A DNA stretch of 46,665 bases, taken from positions 1-46,665 of IMG/VR virus record IMGVR_UViG_3300037086_000473; one strand, written 5' to 3'. This stretch comes from a virus. Every line of letters begins with the position of its first letter. Position 1 is the stretch's first letter. This document shows, piece by piece, positions 14,705-26,700 of the stretch. The notes under the pieces were generated by a model. That model was given only the letters and a program-made list of their open reading frames with translations, had not been told where the DNA came from and made no database searches. Both the position numbers and the translations under genes were made by a program.

Positions 14705-17700
14705 ATGGGAAATGTAAAACACTGGAGCACTGGAGCTCTTGGAAATACTTATGGAACTGATCCTGGTTATGAAAACTCAAAAGGATTGACCACCGATAAC
14801 CTTCCTGGTATTGAGGCCTATGTTCCAGAAGACATTGTCGATGCAAAAATTGATAATAGACCGTTAAAGAATCTAACTGATAATGATGTTATTCTAGAAA
14901 CAAATACTAGTGACGTGGCATCAGAAGTCGATCATGGAGTGTTTAAGAATAGATATCAAGATTTTTCCCTTGAGATTGGCATTTCTGGAAATTATCCAGA
15001 TCCAGAAAACATCAACAATATAATCAATATCACTCCTTTGAAAATTGACTCTGGTTCATCCATTATCAATGGCCAAATTACTAGAATAGGAAATCAGAAG
15101 ATAGTCTACTTTTTGCGTGATGATGGTTCTCAACTATTCCCAGACTACACTCAAATAAACGATACAAACCAAGTCCTAACAATTATTGACCCAAATTATT
15201 TTGACACATCATATTCAGCAGTTTATAGTTCTGTTGCAGAGAGTTTACCAATCAATTTCACTAATTATAGTATTATAATCAGAAATATAGACACTCTTGG
15301 TGGCGGTCATCCAGAGAGATTAAATGGCCCATACAACACCTATAGGGATTGGGAAGATTTGATTCCACTGGCTCCAGAAGTCTCTACAGTATCTGATTCA
15401 AGTTCAGAAATTGTCAGCTTTGGAAATGATTTTAACTATGGACAATTCTCTCAAGGCTATTGGTTGTCTTCTCCATATTATGATGCAAATAGCGTCAAGA
15501 CCAATATTCTTGGAACAAATGTTGATAGTGTTACTTTGAAGAAAAACATTCTTGTAAAAGACAAGTTGATTTCAACAGATTCGTTTTCTATCGGATCTTC
15601 TGGATCCTATGAATATTCAGTGGTAACAGATGGAGTATTCTTTGATGACGTGGTTTGGACCAATGCAAATCTAGATGCTGACGTACAAGATCTCTATATT
15701 GATTCAACAACTAATGATCTCTATTTCATTACGAGAAGCACTACGTTTAAGAGAATCTGGTACAGATCTGGAGCCTCTGCGTTCACAAGCGCCATCCAAC
15801 TCGAATCACAAGATCTACAGGGCATTTCGGGTCAGCAATTACCAATTGGAATATCTAAGATAAAAAACTATCTAGTTGTATATGGAACAGGTGGATTCAT
15901 CAATATTTTGAACACTACTGGAGCCTTTATTGGAAGCACGCTCTTCAGTATGCCACAAAATTCACCATTGACTACTCAAACTATTAGATCAGTATATGTT
16001 TGGGATAATAAGGTATGGATAGCTGGAGACACTTCTCTCTGGTATTCAAATCTATCAAAATGGACTAGTCCAGAAACTATTTTGACATCAGATTTTACAC
16101 ACATAGATCTCACCACTGGATCGGATGCTGTGTTGGATTCCGCCGGACAACAAGTAATCAGCAGAATAAATAAGCTTGAAAAAGTTCGTGGAAATCTTTA
16201 TTTAGACTCAAGTTTGCAAAATTCGGTTGACAACCTTTTGCTTAATCCGTCATTCGAAAGTGGTGGATTAGGACTCGTTCCCCAATATTGGACAGTAGGA
16301 GACAATGGTTCTGGAACATCAACTCTTCACGTGACTAATGGTGGAAGAGTTGGAAACTATTCAGCTTCTCTGGCAGTCACTTCCCCAGCAATTTCTGCTT
16401 GGGCTACTCAAACATATGTTCCAACAACAATTGATATTGGTGATCGGTATACTTTTTCCATTTACCTTCAATCACCGACAGCAATAACAACTGCACCATC
16501 AATTTTAATTGAAGAATTAGACGGTAATTCAACACCAGTTGGAACCATTACTCCTCTGGTCTGTAATGGTGTTGGTAGTGGATGGACAAGATTTTCATTT
16601 ACCAAAACAATATCATCAGCCACTTCGGTTAGTGTTAGAGTAACTATAACTTCAAATCAAAACAGTCCATTGTTGATAGATACCGTTCAATTGGAATTGA
16701 GCAGTGTAACTAATCAATACACTGAAAATTTTGAGTATTTATTGATTGGATTTACAAAAATTAATTCGAACACTTCAGATGTTCCATTTGCATTAATAGA
16801 TATTAGCGATAAATACCACGTCAAATACGACAAGGGCAAATACGGTTCAATTTCATCAATTAATGATGCAATTTCTATTGGACATAATGAAGTATATTTT
16901 GTGTCTGATACTCAGGTCTATCTTTTGACTTTCTTGAACAATCAGAGCCAATATGATAGATATACAATATCTCCTGTTCTTGATGAGGATATGACAAATA
17001 GAGTTGCCAAGTTTGAATCCATCAAAAAAGTAGGAGATCGCATATTCTTCTCTGGAACACCACTAAATAAAGTAATTAGAGTAACGTCGGCGGATTCCTC
17101 TCCACATACAATCAAAATTATAGATAGTACCACTGGTCAAAGTCTAGTAAAATTGCTCGGTGGGACAACCTTCATACCATTTATTACTGGACACTCAGCG
17201 AGCATTGAATTCAATAGGGTAGATTCTTGCTATGAAGGCGGGGTAACTGATGTTGGAGTTTATATTCCAAATAGTGACATGCCTGTTGTTTATACTGCTA
17301 AGATTATTGTTGATGATATATACACCGATGCCACTATAAGCATTACCCCTCCGAGAACTAATGAGGGTCCATGGACGATAGATCAAATATTCTCAGCTAT
17401 TAAGAATTCTTATACTGGAACAAGATTATCATTTCCATTGGATCTCTCAACATCACCATTTCCAGCTAACCAGGCACAATTGCCAGAATGGCCCAATCCC
17501 ATAAGTTCTTCATCAATCATTGATGGTCTCTATAGTATTGGAAAAAAGGAATTAAGTAGACACGTAAAGGGATCAATTCACAAGATTTTTGCAATGCCTG
17601 GAGTTACTTCTTATTTATTTGTAGCTCGAGGAATGCAGTTATTGAAGTCGAAACTGGATCCAAATATTTTAAAGAGACCTGGTTTTGGTGGAACATATCC

Positions 17701-20700
17701 AAATCCAGGAGAAGCCGATTATGTTCACAATTGGAATTTTTTAAGTTCCAATTATAATCTCACCCACTACAGAAATAAAATCAACAATGATATTCTGTTG
17801 ACAGATGATCCATTTGATAGGTCTTGGTTTGATTTTCCATCAATTGATTCAGGGTATTCTATTCTCAAGGGCAGTGTTAGAATAAAGACAAATCAATCTA
17901 CAGAAGTTGGTTTTGCTGAAGATGTTGACTATGTTGTTGACTATGAAAACAACAAAATTATCAGATATGATGGAACTAATTATTTACAAAATTCTGATGC
18001 GGGTCTTTCAACATCTAAAACTAGTCTTTTGATTAGCTCAGGTGGTACCAATCATACTTCTCCTACAATATTATACAACGGGCTTCCGCCAACAGCTCAC
18101 GTAAATGATTTCTATCTTGTAACTAATTCTGGTATCTCATATAATGGTTTTTATTATTGGACAGGCACTGCTTGGAACAAGTTCTATGATGATCAGATTC
18201 CGAATATTTGGAAATTTTATTTGAACGACCAAAGCAGCACTACCGAATCTCGAATAATGGTTATCGATCTCGATAAAGATTTTGCAAATAGTGCGATACA
18301 AACTTGGGTGAAGCCAGCAACCATTGTATCGACTAATCCAAAATCTATAATTTATCAAACATTCATTCTACCCTATGCTGGAGTTGTGGGTGATACTACC
18401 TTAACATTCTCGGCATATCTCAAATCTTTTGCACATTGTACTGGATTGATTCGAATTGTTGAATGCAACTCTACTAATTCTGATATTATAACTCATGGTG
18501 AAAATGATGGCAATGGAGCAGATTCGACCACGTATACCATAGATTCGACTTCATTTAATATTTGGAAGAAATTCTCAATTTCACATACATTTATAAATTC
18601 GAATTCTACTCAAATTAGGGTTGAGATACAAATAAATAGTACCACACAGATATTAATAGCCAAGACTCAGTTGGAGAGAAGCCCATTCGCAACTCCATAT
18701 ATGGATGCAACCGTTGAATCTAGAATTAATCCAGACATGCATTTGTTTATCGACTATACTGAATACAAAAATCTAATTCCAACGACGGATTATATTTTTA
18801 ATACCATTGATTCTGGAACTACTCCCAATAGAAAAATCAGACTAAGTTCTCATTTCACTAATTTTATTTTGAATGGTCAAATATCTTTGTCTTCGTATGA
18901 TTCTTTTGCTTTCCAATATAAGTATGAAAAAATATTTAACCCTCTTGATTTTGGAAACAGCTTACCAGCAACACAAAGACCATATACTGCTAATGATGAT
19001 TTTTTCCTGTACACTGTCAATGGACGAATTTGGGCCATCAATCAGATGATGTCTATACTTTCTTTGGACACCGTCGATCCATTGAAAATCACTTACAATT
19101 ACCACTTTCCAAGAATTGACCAAATAAAAATTAGAAACACTCCAGATCAATTTGGAAACTACCTTTACATCGTAAAGGGAACAGTTGATCCAACGAATCC
19201 GTATAAGCCAAACGATCCTGGAACTGGAACGGGTATTTCTAGTGGTCGCCGTTATTATGATGGAGTAGCAATTGAAGACATTGTCGACAATGTTGACAAT
19301 GATACTTTGTACGAAATCAATGTCACCTATTTGGATTACCACTACAATAACATTTTCGATAGAAGAATATATATGGATGCCAAGGATCACACTGCATTCA
19401 ATATTTCACTTCTTCCAGAAACAGTTGCTTATTTCCCATTCGTAAAAGACTTTAATTCTACTAATGGAATAGGTCCTCTTAATTTCCTCGAAAATTCAAA
19501 GATCATTCCTATCATCAAGAACTATTTGATTATAGAGAATAACGAAGTTGGAGCTTGGCATGATGGTTATCAATTGAATTTGAGAATTGCATATCCAGGA
19601 AACTCGTTCTATGTTGATCCAATTAGTGGAAATGACAATAATGCTGGAAATTCAGCCAATAACGCTTTCAAAACAGTAGCTGCAGCAGTTGCTGTCCTAA
19701 CACAAGAAAATCCAAACATTGTCATTACTCAACCCGCCGTATTGAATGAGAATATTCAAATTAATCAGTCATTTGCTTATTCAGTTGGTATTTATGCAGC
19801 CTCTTACTGCTATTGGAGAGGCGGACTCCAAAATATTGGCCCTCTGACTGTACAGGGAATTGTTTTCCAGAATACGAGCTTATATCCTCTCAATACTCTT
19901 CTTTTACAATGGTGTACTTTAGAGGATTCAACTATAAGCTGCACATACCCCCAAGATGTCTCATTTGTGAATACTGAATTCAAAGATTGTTATGACAGTG
20001 TCTTGAGAGTTAATAACACTCTATTCCCATCTCCATTCATTTTCCCATATAAGGCAGTAACCGAAACAGACGTTCCACCAGATAACAATATTGTTGCTGA
20101 TCACGATGATGAATCAGTATACCCTGGATATTACTATGCAAAAACGATTCTAAAGTCCAGTACTTTTACATTTACGAACTGTTTAATGTACAAAATAGAT
20201 GCAAATTTTGTTCAATTTGATCCAGATCCAAAACTAGATTGGAACGGAACATTTGATTTTAACTCATGCACAATAGCCTACAATAAGAGTCTATTCTCTT
20301 CAAACAGAACCAATCTAACAATAAACTACGCCGATTCAATTCTCTATCAAAACAGAACTAGTTCAACCGATGCAAGGGCGTTTACATGCAATTCTATCGT
20401 CAATTTCTCTAATTGCTACACTGATTTTGATTTTCTCAATCAAAATTTTGTTTCATCTGATTTAAATTATGGAACGGGACAGTTCTTCACAATTTCTTGT
20501 AGTGGTGGAACCCCAACATCAAATCCACAATTTATTGGAATTGGTGAAGTAACTACTGATTTCTATTTGAGATCTATAGCTAGAGGATCTGCAGTGGATT
20601 CACCTTGTTTGGGTGAGGAGCAAGATTTGGGCTGTTTCTTGGAAACAAGAGGACAAACCAATACTGATGTTCCAAAAAAATTGAGATCTTATGTTGGTTT

Positions 20701-23700
20701 TATTAATGAGGCAGTTCATTATCCAATTACTCTAAACTCTGAAAAAATAACCGTAACTCTGGAGTTTAAGCCAAATGGAAGTGTGAGCACGCCTGGAATT
20801 TTGTTTGATACGAGAGCCGCTGACGATGATTACGATTATATTGTGTTGTCATATAATAATAATGATGTGACTAGTCATAATCCCTATCCTGATTCTCTTA
20901 CTCGTACAGATCCATACAGATTTAGAGTTCTTGTTGGCAACAAAGATCGTCAATATACTATTGTTTCTCCAATACAAATCAAAACCGATGAAGATTTCCA
21001 GAAATGGCACAGAATATCATTTACTGTCAATTTCGAACAAAATATTCTTCCAAAAACTGGTTTCGCTGAAAAAGACAAAGTACAAAATGTAGTCACGCTC
21101 TACCACAACAGTGCCACAGAAATTGAATCTTTTATAAAATACAATCTCAATAGATATGCTGATGGAACTCTCATTTCTGGAAGAGGAGTTGCCACCGATA
21201 ATGATTGGGACTACAACAACATTTGTCAATTCATAACACTAGGTTCTGGATATAGTCCGACAATTCAAAATCCAGATAACCCAAATAACCCTCTCTCAAC
21301 AACTCCAATAATAATGAAGGGTTATTACACAGAACTTAGAATTGACAATAGATTCATCAACAGAAAACAATTTGAATTATGGAATTCAAAACAGGTGGCA
21401 TTTAATGATCCTTTGGATTATATCAATCAAAATCCATTAGCAAGAACCTTCGAGAATAGAACCCTGTCAGAATATTGGGCGCTTGATACGTCTTATGGGA
21501 GGGGCGCGAAGGGAAACTATTTTAAATCAGGATCTCATCAAAGATTTATGTTTGATAATGGAAAATTTTCATGGTTCCTTGGAAATCCAATCACAAATCT
21601 AGTTGCTAGTTCGAATTTCTTTGGATTGAAGAATGCTGGGGTGATTGGAGATTCTGCCATAAATTGGAATACTGTACCCATAAACTTTACACATGATTGG
21701 AGAATATATGTTCTAGATACTGGAGCTGGTATTGTCGCATCTCGTCATGTCGCCGACAATAATCAGAGTGGAACGGGCGGTGTAAGACTCCATATGAATG
21801 GTAAATCTGCTAGCAGTCAAAAAGATCTTGACATTATTCTCGCATCAGAGTTTGCAAATTGGACAGATCTTTCAACGATGATTTCCTACAGATTCACTTC
21901 TGATGGAAGGCTGCACTTTTATACTAAAGATATTGCTGCTACTTCAGTTACAGTGTCCTTTGGCATACCAACGGGTGATGCTCCAGAGGCTATCAAGGTC
22001 GGATATTCAACTGCCACAAAGACCGGTACAATTTCTATTGCTCCTTGGATTATTTCAAATTTACCAAGCGCACCAACTGAAAATGATACCTTGTTTTTCA
22101 ACTATGACCCAACGTATTTAAGATATTCAGCAAACTCTCTTATTTTAACAAAAGCTAATGGCACTTCCATAATCAACACCTATCAAACAACCACGAGTCT
22201 GCCATTAGATGACTATGTTGTTACTTTCTATATTTATTATGATCAAAGCAATTTAAATGATCAGAGTAATGTAGCAATAATAAATTTCTATCAAGGGGGA
22301 GCTAACAATCAACAATTTGATTCTATAGAAAGATTGGACGGTAATTGGTGGCTAGCCACAAAACTTCTTCCTCAAATTTCAGGAAGTATAAATCTAGGTA
22401 TTTCCTTAATTGGAACAGGAACAATTTATGTAGATTCTTGTCAATTGGAATCTGGAAAGTACTCCACTCCATATACAACTAACCCAATATCTGATAACGG
22501 TGGAATAATCATCAACAGAGATTTGATAAATAAGAATAGAGGAACAATCTTCTTCAAATTCAGACCAAGGTTTGATTTTTATGAACCATTAGCAGATGGA
22601 GTTAATAATGCTCATCCTCCAAAAGTATTGTTCGAGTTGTTGGGAGTTGTCCCAGATTCATTGACACAAATTCCTACGGTAAATGCTAATTTGGGATTGA
22701 GAGCTGTATATTACTTTGATTCTTTAAGAAATAGAGGAATAATCAAATTCACAATCAATAGTGATATTTTAACCACTTGGTACCTAGAATTGGTAGATCA
22801 GTTCTGGGATCAATGGCATTCAGTTGGTATAGTTTACGATTTTGATACCAACCGATATGTTTATTGGTTTGATTATTTCAAAAACTCAATTGATCAATTA
22901 CTTGACAACAATTCCTACGTCTACAATGATCTTTACATAGGTAGATCCACTCTAAGAACTACCAATGTGTCTTCTGGCATAGAAATTAGAGATCTCATCA
23001 TAACAAAGTATCCAACTTCAGATGTTGAAATACAGAGTTGGATCAATACTTATGAATTCATTAATATTTCTCAAATTTCTTCTACGTTGATAGATTTTCA
23101 AACAAATATACAAAATTTAATTACTCAGGTTTCTGGTTATACTGGCTTAACATCGGATGTGGAGAATCAACTCACAACAATAACCAATCAAATTGCCACA
23201 ATGGGGGCATTTGAAGCAAATCAAAACAATACACTTACGGGTATGGAAGCTTTTGTAGGGTATCCTTCTGGTGGATCCGGAACACATGAAAATAGAATAT
23301 CTGCACTAGAGACAAGTGCTTCCTCAAGCAATGCTTCTATTATTGCTATTAACAGTGAAATCGACAGTGTTATTGGTTCTGTGGGCGCTCACAGTGCGCC
23401 AGCACCAACTTCTCTTTTAGCTCTTAAAAGCAGACTCGACAATCATGATGTTCTAATAAGTGGTGAAGAGAACCGAGCAGCCTTAGCAGAGATACAAATT
23501 AGAACAGATCTTTCTTCTACCTCAATCAACAAAGGTGCATCACAAATTGGAATCCAAGACACAACAAACGTCTTCACATCTACAAACGTAGAGGGGGCTC
23601 TAACTCAACTAGCAGCTCAATTGGGAACATCTGGAAATCTAACGAGCACACTGCATCAAATGCAGGATAACGGAGATGGATCTACTTGGACTACCCCATT

Positions 23701-26700
23701 AACCCAAAATTTAGTTGCTCTATCAAATGCCATCGGGAACTTTTTCTCTACTTCAATCAATAAGGGAGCATCTTTAATTGGAATCAATGATGCAGCCGGT
23801 GTATACTCAGCCTCAACAGTAGAAGCCGCATTGGCCGAAATAGCAGGAACTGGTAGAACTACTCAAACAGTAGCGTCAAATGCGGCTGCCATAGGCAATC
23901 TTGCTTCTACTTCAACTGGAGCCGGTGCTTCATTAGTTGGAGTAGCTTCTGGATTTACAAATATCAATTCAAATTATTCGGGTGTAACAACAGTTGAAGG
24001 AGCGATAGAAGGAATAGCTAATCAAATTGAAACAGGTTTGGTGGCTGATCAGATCAGTTTTGCTCCAAATGGACTATTCTTGGCTACAAACGTTCAACAT
24101 GCCATAGCTGAATTGGCCGGCACATCAAGAAATCCATCAATGACAGTCGAAGGAAACTATATTGATATTGGGCTCATGAAGGATGGATCTAGTGGTTCAA
24201 ATTGGAGTAGTGGGTCTAATCAAAATCTGGTAGCTTTAAGAACTGATATCGATGCCAATTCGGGTTCTATCAGCACTATTAATACAACTATCGCTCCAAT
24301 ATCACAGATGAAAGATGCGAACAGTGGAGATTGGGACACTTCTTTATATACAGGCCCAATACATACAACTCCCCACAGAGCAAATTTGGTTGATCATGAA
24401 GGAAGAATATATACACTTGAACAAGCTTCTGGCAACTATCTCCAAACCAATCCACAAGGACAACACTTAGAAGCAACACTACTACCTTCGCCCACTAGTA
24501 CCATAGATTTGGGAAATTCCACACTTTATTTTAGAAACATCTATGCGTCAACGGCAACTTTTTATGGAAGTGGAACAACGACAGTTGGTGGTAGTTTGAC
24601 AGTTAGTGGCAACTTGACAGTTAATGGAACTACTACAACAATCAATTCTACAGATACCAACATTACAGACTCAACTTTCACCATTCATGTTCCAGCAGGT
24701 GGTGTTGGAGTTGATGGCGATGCCTACTTTATAGTAAGACGTGGTGCGGCGGGAGGAGCTGAGGGGGGCAAGGACTCAAAGATTTATTGGAATGAGACGG
24801 CAAAACGTTGGCAGGTTATTTATCCCGTATCAGGAGCAATAACACTAGCCAACATTGTTGTTCCATCTGATCTTGCTACAACGGCAACTGCCGGCTTAGT
24901 CACTATTGGAACTGGTATCAGTGTTTCTGGTGGAACAATCTCAGTGACTCCATATTCACTACCTACAGCATCTACGCTTGTTTTAGGAGGAGTTAAGGTT
25001 GATGGAACAACAATCACAATTACTAACGATATAATCTCTGTAGCTAATATCTATACGTTACCAGATGCTACATCCCTTGTAAAGGGTGGAGTTATCATTG
25101 GTTCTAATATTTCTGTAAGCTCCGGAACAATTAGTATAACATCTACTAATATCCATGATGCATTGGGATATACTCCATATGATGCTTCTAATCCAACAGA
25201 ATATCAAACAGAAGCACAAGTGACTGCTCTAATTTCATCGACTAGCTTCCAGGGAGTTTGGGATGCAACAATAAATAACCCAACTATAACCTCGAGCGTT
25301 GGGACAAAAGGACAATATTACATAGTCAATGTAGCAGGAACAACAGTGGTAAATGGAATCTCAATATGGAATATTGGTGATATGATTATTTTTGATGGTT
25401 CTGTTTGGAATAAAATTGAACGTTCTGCCACAATTACGTCTTCAGACGTTATAACAGCATTGGGATTTACTCCATATGACAATTCTAATCCTTCAAGCTA
25501 TTTGACTGCTTCTACATTACCAACAGCTTCAACTCTTGTTCTTGGTGGAGTAAAGGTTGATGGAACAACAATCACCATTGCTAGCGGTATAATTTCTGGA
25601 GCACCAACATATACACTACCAAATGCTACATCCCTTGTAAAAGGTGGAGTTATCGTTGGATCTGGTATTGATGTTTCTGGTGGAACGATATCTATACAAA
25701 CAGCCTCTAGCGTTCAATCAGGTTTATTGTCTTCTACTGATTGGACAACTTTCAATGACAAACAATCAACATCTTATACTCCAACTACTTCTTCTGATTG
25801 GCAAAGTGCCCCAACCAACATTCAGCAGGGACTCGACAATCTCGCAAATTCCATTAATAATACACTACACTTTTCAATCAACACCATTTCTGGTAACAAC
25901 CTTACCCTATCAACCAGAGCTTCAGGAAACATTATCCTAACTTCAGCAGAAAGTATTACTTTCCAAGACGAATATTTAACTTCTCCAATTTCAGTTAGTG
26001 AAACTGGAAATGCAACCCTGGCATCTTTTTTCTCTGGTCATGCAACATCAATAATTGGAGCAATCAATTATATTGCTAGTTTGGCTGGTTCTTTCGTTAG
26101 TAATGCTGTAACAGCGGGTGACACAACCTCCGGATATATCAATTATAATGGAATAACTAAAACCGCCGGACAAATGAATGGTGGAACGGCTGCACCGTCT
26201 CATACTATAAGATTGAATTATGACGGTAATTTATACGCTACCAATTTCTTTGGTACATTAACTGGAGATGTTACTGGAAATGTGTCTGGTTCTGCTGGTA
26301 GTATCAGTTGGGGCAACATCTCTGGAGCTCCTTCGACATTCGCACCTCCAATTGCAACTTCATCTATTTTAGGTGGAGTGATTGTGGGAAGTGGAATTGA
26401 TGTTGGAATAGATGGAACAATTAGTGTTGACTTTGCAGGAAGTGGATCTGCATCAAGCGCAGCACATAGTGATCACGACCACAGTGGTACATATGAGCCC
26501 GTTATTTCAACGAAGAACACGGCATTCAATGTTGACTTTGGAACAACTACAGGAACAGCTGCTGAAGGTGATCACGATCACAGTGGAGTATATCAACCTG
26601 TTGGAAACTACATGTCTTCGTCTGATTTGATTACTCCTCTCTCTGTGGCTAGTCCCCCTATTGACACGCCAACAATTGGAACTATGAGACTATACGATGA

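Noticed and set aside
18962-19390. 142-aa minus-strand open frame inside the giant fibre gene
   Set aside because: It is antisense to a well-supported gene, has no ribosome site, and its Ile/Val-rich composition is what the opposite strand gives.
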